From Platynereis dumerilii (lineage: Eukaryota > Annelida > Polychaeta > Phyllodocida > Nereididae): a stretch of 64,000 bases of DNA. Positions within the stretch are counted from its first letter, which is position 1. The number at the start of each line of letters is the position of its first letter. Positions 10,561-22,419 of this stretch are shown piece by piece. The stretch spans positions 6,766,001 to 6,830,000 of the forward strand of contig JAPTHN010000025.1 in NCBI GenBank assembly GCA_026936325.1. The letters are read 5' to 3'. The notes beneath the pieces were generated by a model that was not told the origin of the DNA, made no database searches, and saw only the letters and a list, made by a program, of their open reading frames with translations. A program made the translations under genes and the position numbers.

Positions 10561-12976
10561 TCACAAATTGACCAATCAGATGACGCCATTTTTTTCAATG
10601 TATAAAGAAAAAACTCACTTCTTCAGGTTCACAGGAAGAATTTTCATTCTTTTCAGCATGTGGAGAAATAAGAAATAGGTGCCGTCAATAGCAAATTTTG
10701 CACTCTTTCAGATGGTATAATTGGAATAAACAAGCTGCAAATACTTAAAAAGATATATTGATTCTCCTGAACCCTCTCCTTCAATTCTCATGATTTTCCA
10801 ATGGGATGATTCATGACCCCTGTCCCAGGGGTCCAGGGCTACTCCAGCATGGCATTGCCTGCATGCTTTCACCAGTGCTTTTTGTGCTAACATAATGTGT
10901 CACTCATATATTATTTGTGCGGCTTGTCCAAATGGGTTTTCTTGTTAAGTAGCTAGCAAAATCATAAGTTATAGCTAACAGGGGCGTATCGAGTCATTTT
11001 TGTATGGTTTCAGTGGACGTGTGTTATTTGTGAGACTTGTCTAAATTATGGCTAATTACGCTAGAATTTGTAGAATTGTGTATTAGTTTGCGCGGAGGAG
11101 TCACAAGGATGGGCCATCAAAGGTTAAAGTTAAGATATGGGGAAAGGACGGAGTTGAAAACATCTGTTAAAGTGAGAAACAAAGGGAATAAGACCGATGG
11201 CAGGGTCGGAATGGAAAAGGCTGAGGCTACAGTGACTCAATAACGAGAAAGAACGGGAGAAGCACTTAGGGGTCAGAGAGAAATAAGTGAAATTATAGCA
11301 GTAATAGATACACCAGTCATAAAGATGAGTGATGATGAAGGAGAAATTCAGGGGAGGCTGGTTCCATTTGCAGAGGTCAGGGGTGGTCATGCGACCAAGG
11401 CTGGGCTCCATGGGGGACATCCTCATCTACAATATTGAGGGTGGAATGGAGAGATTGACCCAATGGTGTACTATAATCAAACAGCCATGGTTGATGGTTT
11501 TGGTGGATCCGTATGTGCGGGACCTAGGTTCAATGAGAGTGCATGGTTGGATCGGAGAATTTGCTATCAATCTTGGGATGAACCCATTGCTCAACAAATC
11601 TCACATGAATGAGTTTGGAGTTTAAATTGATAATATGAAATGAAAATATGTATGTTATAATTATTTGTGTTGTTTGAAGAGTTAGTGTGCTGGAGTGAAT
11701 TGAAATTATTGCACTAAATGTATCAATAATAATTATAACACGTCTAAATACAGGACGTAAAACTGTACAACCACCAGGTGGGAGGGGCATTGAATCCAGA
11801 GCCTGCGCGTGCATTGTAAGAATTGCACTAACTACAGAGACAAGGTGAGCCTCATAAATAAGGGTCGGAAGGCAAAGGGTAGTTGAAGGCCAGACTCAGT
11901 GAGCAATTTATGAGCATTATGTAGAGTGCAAGCAGGCACGAAAAACTTAGTGTAATCAGAAGCAGGGCAACGCAATAAGCCAGATGACCTACAAATTGCA
12001 CAACATAAATAAAGAAATAGGTGGTATTGTTTAAGAATTAACCTGCAGATAATGGTTAAGGAGTAACAGTTGATTAGAAGGCACAAAAATTGCAACTTGT
12101 GAAACTTATTCATTATCTCGGATCTCTGGCTTTCCCTGAGCCATTTGAGTTGTCACAAGTTAGGTCTTCAGGGGTTTTATGAATTAGATGAAAATAATGT
12201 GGGAATTTATGGAGAAGAAAAAGTGATGTAGAGAAGTAGAGATTATGTAATTGAGGTGATTATCACATATATTTGAGTTGATTAAGAGATGTAGAAGCTA
12301 CGGTGAGCTTTTGAGTTGAGATAAGTTGTAGCAGCTACGGTGAGCTGTTGAGTTGAGTAGTGGAAGTTGAAATAATCAACTTCTGTATAGTAAGTCTTGT
12401 CGGCCGACGAGCATCAGCACCTTTCTTGTATATCATATACAATAATGGAGTGAGATAATTTCATATCTCAGGATAAGAACTTGTGAATGGGGCATCAAAA
12501 GTAGAATGGACCAGTGCACGGGTTTATTGTACGGTTTATTTGCTGATTGTCCTTTGGAGGACCAATGCATGCTGGGGAGTATCCCATTTCCAGGGGCAAA
12601 TATTTACAAATTAATAGTTATACTAGAATGGGTTGTCAGATTTGATCTCAATTTGAAAACCGTGTTTCCTCAATTACAAGCCCTGGCCTTTACTGTTTTA
12701 CAGGGCCTAATTACCCAGGCGTTTATGCGAGATAAGCATCTATTCGAGACCGGCGCTTAATGTTTTAAACATCGTAGTAATCAATCAATATCTGGGTATG
12801 TACGGATAGTAGTGCTGCGCATGTAAGCAATGAGTTTAGTGTCATCCGCAAGGAAACTTCCTACACTTAATGTATTTCATTACGGATGATAGTGTCTGGT
12901 TGTGATGGCAATCATATAATAATTATTAAGTATTGTCTTTTATTATATATCTTATTTAATCACTTATAATCAAATG

Positions 12977-13560
12977 AGTATAGATTAGATTAGATTAGAT
13001 ATTCTTTATTGACTTGTGACATGACATGGTTCTCATACAAATATAAACTGTATTATTGTCACCCAGCCTTACAGGCTTATAAGTCAATTTTAAATCTGTT
13101 GAAAATAGGTAGCTCGGTACGAAACACACTTAACATAATGAAAATTGTAGATTAGATACAAACAAGTTACCAACAGTCTAGTGAGACGAAGCAAATAATA
13201 GTTCAGTTCTTAAAGCTAAAGCTTTCAAAAGAAATTTACCTAACAGCACTTGAAAATTACTACAAATACAAGTAAATTTATCAAACAAATCAGCATTTTG
13301 GAAATCAAAATCAATTGATTGTATAGTTTGGAATAAAATTAATCGTAAATTATTGTATAAAGGGCACTCACAAAGGACATGAAACTCATCCTCAACGACA
13401 TTAATACAGGAGTGACAGGTTCGGTTTTCAATTGGGATGTTGCGATATCTACCAATCTCAATTTGTAATGGAAGGATTCCAAAGCGAAATTGCGCAATGA
13501 GTGATCTTACTCGTTTGTCTTAATTTTGACAGACATATTCTTCACAGCCATAAGTCCATT
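12977..13560 (-). pseudogene. LINE 3' end (CR1/L2-like) with zinc-knuckle motif
   Basis: On the minus strand the translation SLIAQFRFGILPLQIEIGRY leads to the cysteine motif RTCHSCINVVEDEFHVLCECPLY, the C-terminal zinc-knuckle of many non-LTR retrotransposons. Two leucine-rich stretches follow. The 3' UTR ends in an (ATCTA)n-type tail at 12977-13000. The 5' part is truncated; inserted in the older LTR element. Confidence 0.7.
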
Positions 13561-14517
13561 TGAATAAATTGTAAGTTCTGAGCTTGTCTTTGTTATGTCT
13601 GTATATCTTATTACTGATAAATATTTAGAGTGTTCTTGTGAATTGCAGTGGGGTGTAGATTGCATTAATCTATTTATAATTAATTTTGTGGGGCACTATA
13701 TTTATGATTAGTTGGGCTAATGGTGTCGTTGAGGACTGAATGATTGATGGAAGTTCGGAATTAAACTAAATCAAATTTCTTTTCATTTGATTACAGGCCA
13801 GATTCTCGTCTTCCTCTCGCTCTCTCTCGTTCAGCCAAGCCTCCGCTCGTTATGCTCAGCTCATTGCTCCACCCGAATTAAGGCTTGCCTTGGAGGTCTT
13901 AATTTGTAATCAGTTGAAGTGAACTGAGAACTGGAACCGCACGAGCAAGTTTGCGAATATATAGAGACCAACGGACGTTAAAACTTGGTCTTCGTATCTT
14001 AAAGTGCGACAAGTGGAACGAACTCTCGTTGATAGTCAAGACGCTTGTGATTCGACTTTCAGCCTGAAGAAAACTCGTATGTGTGATCGCTTGAACAATG
14101 ACAAGGAAGAATTTGTGAGTGTTAATAAGAAGGTTTTATTGCTCGGACTCTAGAATTGCGTATCCATTGCTTGGTGGACTTCATTGATGACTGTTGAACA
14201 AGAACTTTAATATTCTAGTTTGTTGATTCTAAGATTGATTGCTATACTATGTTCATCAAGTTATTTGAATTATTTGATTGTTGAGATTTGAATTTTCGTG
14301 CTTTTGTACGTTGATAATTGTTGAATTTGCGTGATTGAATTTATTATTGTTGGTTAAGATATATTGATATTTGTTTCCTAAGCTAAGATTGCGATGAATG
14401 ATTTATTTGATTAAGGAAGAAGGGTTAATTGAGAGATGAGTTATTTGGGGGGTATAGACGGAATATGGAGACTCTGAAGAGTTTGTAAATGCAAGAATTG
14501 TTTTAAAAAGGGGGGGT

Positions 14518-15510
14518 TGTGACAAGTACTGTCACACTACTTTATTGTTAATAATTAATTGGGAAAAATTCTTGCATTTGTCTACAATGAACTCTTCCAG
14601 ATTCAATGATGCTATGCCCTTTCAGTCCTGATTTAAGACAATCCTATGATGTCTTTGAGTGCAGACTCCAAGGAGAAAAAGTCAAGGCTCACGAGTGCCC
14701 AGAGATCTTTACTTAGAAAGAGAACAGCTCAATAGGCACCATAGAGTGTTCTGCTGTTGCCAAGCCTATTGTTAATGTGCTTGGCTGGCTCAGATTCTCA
14801 AGGAAAAACCTTGTGGAGTCTCTGTTATTGAATCCTGGAGCAGCTTATTAACTGAGCCTAGAGCACTCTCTGTGTGAAGCAATAGCTGCAGAGAGAGAGA
14901 AGGCTGCTGAAAGAGGCCCAGCAGGGGAGCACGTGTCTCCTGGTTCTGTCCAGAATGACGTATAAATAAGCTAAGTATCATGAATTATCTTCCATCAATT
15001 TAGAGCTTCATCGCATTTTTAGAATGGGAATTAAATTTGAATGTTGTGAGTTTATTTAGCCCATGACAGTCAATATTTAATTCATGAATTGTTAAGTTTG
15101 AATTGTTTGAATAGAAGGATTTTAAGAGAGAGCCTGACTTGCTCTCAGGTAAAATTACTGTTGTATTTGAATTATGTTGGATTGGAAAATCAATCATGTT
15201 ATTTAAAGAGGAGTCTAGTTTAAAAGCTCCGAGAACTCAGTTACATAATTCATAGTTCTCCAATTCTCTCTCACCTGTTGGTTGTGATGACATCTGAAGA
15301 AATCGATAACTGATGTAAATGTACGAAAGTTATCAATTATCATTAAGTGTTATGTATTTAATAAATTATTCTTAAATGTTATACATAGTCGTAGTTATTT
15401 CTGCGTTATTCATTGACATCAGACCAGACAGAGTCCGATTCCGGGCCTCATTAATCACTGCCAAGCTAATGTTTAACCTTATTTAAAAAGAGAACATCGA
15501 CCAGACGACA
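14518..15510 (+). repeat. 3' LTR of the 9.8-15.5 kb fossil
   Basis: Starts TGTGACAAG after a purine tract and ends AGACGACA next to the CTAG duplication. An AATAAA-like signal lies at about 15359. Length 993 bp, much longer than the recognisable 5' copy. Confidence 0.55.
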
Positions 15511-15545
15511 CTAGGTGGCAGTAAATAGCGGTCAACTTGTAGACC

Positions 15546-15851
15546 GTGTCAGATTGATATTAACATGTTAAAGATACCACAAACAACTTCTGATTTTTTC
15601 TTTTGGAAGACAATTGGAATATCATCTTTGAAATGCTGTTTCTGGTAGTTGGCTCAGGTGTGCAAATGATTTTTTGTCAATGGGATTCATGTTTTTCAAG
15701 TTTTCCTTAAAAATACATTTTGGTAAAAAGTGAAATGCATGTGATCCTAATCTACTAACCCTACTATGAAACAAAGGACTGCTTTTTATATCATATTGGC
15801 ATTTTTCTGTGAAACATGATCAAAGTGTGCAAATACTTTCTGTGTTGACTG
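15546..15851 (-). repeat. Dispersed Tc1-like repeat, copy 2
   Basis: Reverse-oriented homologue of 7740-8011. It starts (minus strand) next to TA with CAGTCAACACAGA and ends at AATCTGACA near 15546. With copy 1 it forms a distant inverted pair around the LTR fossil. Confidence 0.65.
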
Positions 15852-15855
15852 TACA

Positions 15856-15962
15856 TCCAGAGAATCATGGATGCATGGAGGATCAGGATTTGCCTCCTGG
15901 ATTTTTATGCACTTGGTAGGCTAATTAGGACAAGAGGAGGACATGGCAATGAGGTGACCTTT
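15856..15962 (-). repeat. SINE 3' portion, same family as 34109-34308
   Basis: TTTATGCACTTGGTAGGCTA, followed by ATTAGGACA and a GAGGAGG stretch, matches the 3' half of the tRNA-SINE at 34109-34308 in reverse. The tRNA-like head is absent, so this is a 5'-truncated copy. Confidence 0.6.
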
Positions 15963-16236
15963 TTAGTTCATTTGCAACATCTGTTTTCAATGCCTTGAAT
16001 TTTTTGAATACCTGAGCAGGGAAATGTGTCTAAATACAATAAAAAATCATACTAAATTGAGAAATGGATGTTTCATTCATCTAGCAACATTTTCCATCAG
16101 CCAGAAAAAGTAAATAAGTATTTCTGCAATATAACTTTGGTGATTTACATATCTCAGTTTTATTCAAACCCAATAACATGGCAAAAATATCCATTCCAAT
16201 TTGCCATCAAAATGGACTGTAGTTATATTATTAGTA

Positions 16237-17219
16237 CACTGTAAAATTTGAAAACTGTGTTGAAGCAATAATTTGAGCTGTCTGAGAATCTTAATAATTT
16301 TCAAGCTATGATAGCTCAATCTTATAAGTTGTCAATGTATGATAGCTCAATGCTGGAAGTTGTCCAAACGAATCATAACATTAAGCTGTGAAAACATGAA
16401 AGCTTCAGTTGTTGCAGATAGCTTGACATCTTAGTCATGCCACATATAGCGCCATCTATAACAAGAACTTCTCATAAGACTGCATTTAGTTTTAAATAAT
16501 TATTTACATATAAGAAAAAAGAACATTAAATTTTATATTACACTATCCCAGAGAAAAAATGAGTAGCACACCACTTTAGCTAGTCGCTTTTTTATTTTTA
16601 TCTCTCTTAAATTAATTTGTGGGAGTAATTAGATGCTGCTTTCACATGTCAAACAACATTTCCAAGTCAGAGTGTGTTCAAATCTAGGCTTCTAGCACTG
16701 TATACCAACTCAGATGAGCCACAGGCCTTTGGGATTTATTCACAAGACATTAATTTTTAAATCTCCTTGTGATGAAATGGTCTGTGTTGAATGCATCTTG
16801 GCCCTGTCTACGGTGTGCTGAAATGAAGCATACTGAATCAGGTGGATCCCCTTGAGAGATCAAACAATATTTTGGGATTACAGCCCATATTCATAAATAA
16901 CTTTATAAGACAGGTCGCACAAATATAAATCAAAAACAACTGAAAAATAAGTCAACACAGCTCAAAATTTTAAGTTGAGTCAGCTTGGTTCAATAAGTCA
17001 ACAAAACTCAATATTTTGAGCTGTAAGTCAACACAGCTTATTGTTTTCAGTTTTCCTAGCTTAAATACCTTACTCAACATAGCTTAGTATTTTGAGCTAT
17101 CTCAGCACGGTATTTTGAGTTATCTCAGCTTAAAACATTAATCTATGTTAGCACAATCAACTTGTGCAACCATCTCACTCAATCAATTGAGCTGAATCAG
17201 TGCCTCCGATTTTACAGTG
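16237..17219. mobile_element. Non-autonomous CACTG-ended (EnSpm/CACTA-like) element
   Basis: Ends CACTGTAAAAT and ATTTTACAGTG are inverted, with a TA duplication on both sides (16235-16236, 17220-17221). The inside carries many subterminal copies of TTGAGCT and AGCTCAA. No transposase frame. Two relatives occur at 53402 and 61735. CACTG ends with 2-3 bp target duplications are typical of the EnSpm/CACTA group. Confidence 0.7.
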
Positions 17220-17509
17220 TATTCTGCTATAGGCTACCGACAGGCCCACTTGACTGAATTCCATTATCCAGATTTTCAGAGTCTTAAAATTTGCCCATGT
17301 TTTACTTCTTTTTTTGGGGGGGGGGGGACCTGGGCGTGCTGATAACCCTCCCCTTGGTACTTAAATTGATTTCACTAGATTTAGCAGCAACAGAATAGTC
17401 TGCTGAATAGCCAAGGGTATGCTGCTGCACAGCCTATATTTGCAATATATCATGTATAGTATTTTTTTTTGCTACAAATATAAAAAACAACTGGTAAAAA
17501 TACACTCAC

Positions 17510-17606
17510 CATTATTACATCTGTCACGAGTAGCACATGCCAATGCGAGATAGGCCAGCAGTCCAAAAGTATTTCTGAGAAAACTAATTTTATCACGAGG
17601 TTCCAT
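17510..17606 (-). CDS. Ig-superfamily gene 1, exon 1 (signal peptide)
   Basis: ATG at 17606 sits in ATAATGG and opens 32 codons. The product starts MEPRDKISFL, with a hydrophobic core FGLLAYLALACA and polar residues after it: a clear signal peptide with likely cleavage after ACA. The donor GTGAGT at 17509 leaves phase 1, exactly what the acceptor of exon 2 (4857) needs, and the junction makes a GCC alanine codon. With exons 2 and 3 the model covers 138 residues, directing an Ig V domain to the secretory path. No transcription start was identified. Confidence 0.8.
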
Positions 17607-17609
17607 TAT

Positions 17610-18060
17610 GACAATTTTGACAGCATAGCCATAATCAGCATATTTTCATGATATTTGAAAACAATGTCCAATATATGTGAACCAAACATCCAATTTTTTA
17701 TATGTGGCTGTTGCATAGTTGTGAAGAGTTATATTTCCTTAAATTAACAATCCAGGAAGCTAATGTTTTGAAATAGGATTGTTTTATATAATGTGACATT
17801 GTGCAATTAATTATTTGTTCACCCCAAAATAGTATTCTGGATATCAAAACAGAATTTAACAAATTAACTCTAACTGTTAACGCCCATATCCACTACTGTA
17901 CCCGATAGGCATCTTGGGCATGCATATCAAGCCTCCAGAAAAATTATATGGCCCTTGGGAACAGAAACTCCCGCAAGACTTTCCCAAGGTGATTTGTTTC
18001 TTTTTAATATACCCGAGTCCTTAGGGAACAATATAGCTCCTTCGGGCACAACCTGAATTA
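17610..18060. other. Upstream flank of gene 1
   Basis: AT-rich region that should hold the gene 1 promoter, read on the minus strand. I see no convincing TATA box or CpG cluster. Confidence 0.4.
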
Positions 18061-18065
18061 ATCAT

Positions 18066-18282
18066 TACAGCCCCAGACACCTCAGTCAGTAGAGCACTCG
18101 CCTCACAAGCGAGGGACCCGGGTTCAATCCCCAGGCTGGCCATCAATGTCATTCACGACGTTGTGTTCGCATCAGATGTAACTTGGAGGCGCCATAGGCC
18201 CAACTGGAAACAAGTCGTTGACTTAGCTTGGCTACTCACGTTAAATAAAAGTACCTTTACCTTTACCTTTATTATCTCTCAC
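18066..18282 (+). repeat. tRNA-derived SINE
   Basis: The head reads like a tRNA: an A-box-like CAGTCAGTAGAGC, an anticodon-arm-like CTCGCCTCACAAGCGAG stem, and a B box GGTTCAATCCC at about 18121. A body of roughly 120 bp follows and it ends in (CTTTAC)n at 18250-18278. Layout is that of a Pol III SINE, not a functional tRNA. Confidence 0.8.
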
Positions 18283-18550
18283 TTTAACTATTTTGGATTT
18301 TGGTAAAGACCCAATCCATTGGATACATGCCCAAATCACTCGAAATAACTCTATTATTGTGGATTTTGGCAAAGGTCAGAAGCTTTGGATGATAGGGAGT
18401 TGACTCTGCAATGAGAATTCAGCAGAAACAGACTGTGTCAATGCTTAGCATGGGTTATCCGAAAGTGGTTTTTAAAGTCATTTTGATAATATTGTGTTGA
18501 ACATCAGTCTGATTACCTGTATTAATCAAATGAGCTCTTGTTATTATAAA

Positions 18551-18700
18551 TTAAGGGACCATTCAGAATTCATGACTGGGGGGGGAGGTGGGAGTTTTGG
18601 CCGAGGAGGTACTAACTTTTCACAAGTGTTTCAAGTGCGGGGTACAAATTTTTGACAAGATATCCAAGGGGGGGCGGGTGAGAAAATTCAACGAAAGATA
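18551..18700 (+). repeat. Dispersed repeat, family of 3504
   Basis: TTAAGGGACCATTCAGAATT with a G-run and TGTTTCAAGTGCGGGG; same motif order as at 3504-3640. Confidence 0.6.
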
Positions 18701-18723
18701 TATGAAACATGCATACATTCAGT

Positions 18724-19507
18724 TCATTCACGCTTTTTTACGCGCACAAGTCCAGGAGTCTGTACGCGTGATTGTCCAAGGGTCACATCTATTTTGACTC
18801 TTGTATGTATTTGATTAGATAAACAATTCCATACATTAGAACCTGTATATAAAAGATTTTTGAAACCGTTTATTCTACAAAATGGAATCTGAACATTCAT
18901 TGTATCATTACACCTAGTATTTATAATATTAGTTTCACAAGCCATGACAATGGCATTACATATAGTTATCGGGTGCGTTACCATTTATACAATTGTACAT
19001 CTGCGTCGCTAAAATATAATTTACTCTCTGAGAAACACATTACCACTATAATAGATGCTTAACAAGATCTTCACCTCTAACATTTATTATATCAAAATTT
19101 GAACATATGATCCTGGCTGCTCTATTTTGTAGCCTTTGGATTGTATTGATATTTACATTACTACAGCCCTTCACTGTACAAGCATAATCAAATATGGGCT
19201 GAACGTAGGACTAATAAGTTGAGATTAGAACAGGTTTAGGTACAATACGTCTAAGTCTACATACCCATGACAACTTGGCTGAGATTTTTTTAACTACTTT
19301 GTTTATATGCACATCAAACTTTAACTGATCATCTAACATAAGTCCGAGATACTTTGTACATTTTACATTTTCTAACATAGCACTATTGAGATTTATCATT
19401 AAATTATCATTGTGATGGGAATTTGTAATAAGCATAGCATTAGATTTATTAACATTGAGAACTAACTTATTTGCTTTATACCACTGGCTAGCATGTAGTA
19501 GGATAGG
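18724..19507 (-). pseudogene. LINE C-terminal fragment (CR1/L2-like)
   Basis: Minus-strand frames give SQWYKANKLVLNVNKSNAML, then CTKYLGLMLDDQLKFDVHIN, then QRLQNRAARII and INVRGEDLV. This is the post-RT region found also at 55866-56620. Stops break it after the first frame, and homology starts abruptly at about 19507, where the Harbinger element begins. No tail seen. Confidence 0.75.
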
Positions 19508-19798
19508 GGTCCAAATGTAGAGTCGCAGAAACAGCAGTGTAGCAGAAAGCTCTTGCCTCATGTCACATGTTTCAGACACGCGTCGAGGGAAGTCACATGT
19601 GCGACGCACGTGTTAGGGTGCGCGCCGCGTCTTATGGACCCCCAACGCCGCAGACAGAGTGGCGCCTGAGTGCATGCGTTGTTCTATTTTTAGCATCAAC
19701 CCTTTGTCTGCGTGTCACCCTCTTTCTGCGCTGCGGCTGGGGCAGCATCAGCGGAGAAGGGGGGGCGAAGGAAGGGAAAAGAGGCGGTCCGCACCCTG

Positions 19799-19808
19799 CA
19801 TATATATA
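19799..19808 (+). promoter_or_regulatory. TATA box of the Harbinger Myb-like gene
   Basis: CATATATATAG lies about 140 bp before the ATG at 19948 in GC-rich sequence, a good core promoter with an expected start near 19830. Confidence 0.6.
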
Positions 19809-19947
19809 GAGGGGGCCAGTTTAGAGCACCATACCCACTCAGACCTTCGACCAGAACACACCTAGAATCCACGACACTCAACTGCTACATTTGCTGCTAC
19901 TTTTGTTGCTACAATTGTTAGTACTTTTGCTGCTACTTTTTGCCAAC

Positions 19948-21747
19948 ATGGGACCAAAGAGGAAAAAGGGGACCGTCGTCACCAGGGCACCAACCAAGCT
20001 CAGCACGCGGTCTACACTGCACACTCCTTGAAGCACTCCTGCTGCAACTCCAGTGACAACTCCAGCTGCAACTCCTCTCCATGACCCTTCAGATGCTGCA
20101 GTAGTAGCCTTCTTCACAACAGCCATGGCAGACATCTCTCTACCTGGGCTCTACACCTCCACTACAGCCAAAGATGTCAGCCAGACGAAGACTACTACTT
20201 CAACCAGCAAAGCCACTGTCGTCAGCGAGACCATCTACGAGGGCCAGCCAGAAGACAGCACTGACGAAGATTCCTCATCTGAATTATTTGAAGCTGATGA
20301 AGGAGACAAGCCTGTTGACAAGCCTGCTCCCAAGCCTGCTGCCAAGTCTGCTGACAAGCCTGCTCCCAAGTCATCTAAAGCTGACAAGCCTGCTGACAAG
20401 CCTGCTCCCAAGTCTGCTGACAAGCCTGCTCCCAAGCCTGCTGACAAGCCTGCTACCAAGTCTGCTGACAAGTCTGCTCCCAAGGGTCTTCCAGAGCCTA
20501 CTGCCAAGTCTACTCCAAAGAAGACTCCAAAGAAGACTCAGAAGAAGACTCCAAAGAAGACTCCGAAGAAGACACAAGAGAGCCAGCCTGTTGTTGCTCT
20601 TGAAGATGTCATGATGGACGACACCTTCGAGGAGGAAGACCACCATTCCTCTGGTGATGAGGCCCCTGCAGCTGCTGAAGCCAAGTCCAAGGGCAAGAAG
20701 GGCAAAGGGAAGGCCCCCAAGAAAAACATCAAAGACTACATGGGCATCACAGCGGAGCAAGAAGACGACCTCAGCAACTGGTACAAAGAGCATCCTGTGC
20801 TGTACATGAAGGGCTCCAGAGGATACAAGGGCAACGAGAAGCTACTTCTGGACACCGAAAAAGCCAAGGAGCTGGGACCCAAGTTCACCTCCCAGGACAT
20901 CTTCAACTGGAGGAAGACTGTCCGCACCCACTACTCCAGACTCGTCAGGCCTGAAGCTTCAGGATCCGGCAGGAAGGAGACGCTCACAGAGAGGGACCAG
21001 TACATCCTAGCCAACTGTCGGTTCCTGAAGGACTCCATCGTCCACAAGCCAGGCAAGGAGCTGTCCGCCATATCCCAACTGTCAGCCAACAGACCAGCCT
21101 CAGACTCCGGAAACAGCTACAACCCTGAAGATTCCCTGCCAGCTTCTTATGACCTGCAGGACCTGCCACTTGAACAGCCATCACAGGACAGACCTGACAG
21201 CCAGCAGTCCCAAGTCTTCCCTGGAGGGCCAAAGCCTGGAGCCGTGTCCAAGGGAACCAAGAGAAAGGCCAGTCCTGAAATCAGAAAGCGAATGGTGAGG
21301 GCCATTGCAGAGGCCGCCTTCTACTGGGACAAGGAGAGGGAGATGGATGAGGCCAGCCGCCAGTCAAGACCTCAGGAGGAAACCTTCCAGCCTCCTCATC
21401 CTCCTCAGCGCCTGCAGATGCCACCTCCTCCTCCTCCTCCTCCTGCGACGTATGTGCCATCTCAGCACCAGCAGCACCACCAGCAGCACCACCAGCAGCA
21501 CCACCACGCTTCCAGCAGCCATCACTTCCACCACCAGCAGCCCAGGGAAGGAGGATCCAGGCAGACTCCCAGCTACACCATGATGCAGCCCAGCCCATCC
21601 TCCCTGACACTGATGGTGGATGCTCAGGAGAGCCCCGAGAAGTACGGCTACCCTGGACCCAGCTATGGTCAACCGATCGCCCAGCAGCAGCACCAGCCTT
21701 CCCCTTCACCCAGTTGGACTGAGAGTGTCCTTTCTCCACACAAGTAG
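19948..21747 (+). CDS. Harbinger Myb/SANT-like DNA-binding protein
   Basis: The best start is ATG 19948 (GCCAACATGG, strong Kozak; product starts MGPKRKKG). An in-frame TGA at 20029-20031 blocks it, after which the frame is open to 21747; the ATG at 20053 gives 564 residues. Positions in that protein: acidic patch 60-85, K-P-A-D-K repeats 86-150, H1-like PKKTPKK repeats 155-175, acidic patch 185-200, then a Myb/SANT-like domain at about 232-297 with its aromatic residues (NWYKEHP, DIFNWRKTVR). The C-terminus is rich in P, Q and H. In Harbingers this partner protein binds DNA and brings the transposase to it. A single stop in an otherwise open 600-codon frame suggests recent loss. Confidence 0.85.
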
Positions 21748-21853
21748 AAGAGAAGATGTGCAGCAAAGACAACAAAAAAACCTCGGCCCTTTTAAGGGCC
21801 ACCAAATCCTCCCAAAAGGGCAGGCCACGTACACATCCTATGTTGACATAAAA
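21748..21853 (+). repeat. 3' module, left copy (inverted with 22617-22725)
   Basis: Starts immediately after the Myb-gene stop codon: AGAAGATG..GCAG, an ACAACAAA stretch, then GGCCCTTTTAAGGGCC and CCACCAAATCCTCCC, ending ACATCCTATGTTGAC. The reverse complement follows the transposase stop. No AATAAA inside the module was seen. Confidence 0.8.
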
Positions 21854-22013
21854 AAAGAGCTTGTGTTGACCGAAAAGAGCCAAAAAAGAGCAAAAAAAAC
21901 GTTGACAATCCCCCAAAAAAAAAGTCCGGTCCTGGCCTTCATTAAAAGTAATCACCTTCATAAAAGCAAGGTGCTAGTTCCCCCTTTCTTTGCCCAAAAA
22001 CATACCAAGTGCT

Positions 22014-22192
22014 GCACTAGTACAAGTGCTGCATTCTTTGGTATAAACATCTTTTTATTGCACTAGTACAAGTGCATGAATTTCTTAATCAAAATGTAAT
22101 GCACTAGTACAAGTGCTTTGGTTTTAAAACTTGTGTTGGTTGCACTAGTACAAGTGCATCACTTTGTAATTTCACTTGTCTAGGACAAGTGG
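22014..22192. repeat. Five spaced near-palindromes
   Basis: GCACTAGTACAAGTGC occurs at 22014, 22060, 22101 and 22142, spaced 41-46 bp. A fifth, CACTTGTC-TAG-GACAAGTG, at about 22173-22191, is a perfect palindrome around TAG. Spacers are unrelated. The layout looks like an array of protein-binding sites. Confidence 0.8.
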
Positions 22193-22212
22193 TTTTTATG
22201 GTTAGAAAAGGG

Positions 22213-22374
22213 ATAGGCAGATAGATAGCTAGATAGATAGATAGATAGATAGATAGCTCGATAGATAGATAGATAGATAGATAGATAGCTTGATAGATGG
22301 AACACAATGCTCGTTACATATATACACTGCAGAAAAGAAAAGCAGTTGTCGTCACTTTGCAGGGATTGGACTTG

Positions 22375-22419
<45 letters not shown>

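Larger units (their letters stand above)
9821..15510 (+). mobile_element. Old LTR retrotransposon fossil in gene 1 intron 1
   Basis: A TGTGACAAG start is found at 9821 and again at 14518, where a purine run (14505-14516) precedes it as a polypurine tract would. The right copy ends in CA at 15510. CTAG flanks the whole at 9817-9820 and 15511-15514, a 4-bp target duplication typical of LTR elements. The interior shows no recognisable gag or pol, so the element is non-autonomous or decayed beyond reading. It is heavily broken and holds later LINE and other insertions. Old, judged by the poor match between its ends. Confidence 0.6.

Noticed and set aside
20174-20793. Long leucine-rich and alanine-rich frames overlapping the Myb-like gene
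   Set aside because: Shadows of its lysine/proline repeat in other frames.
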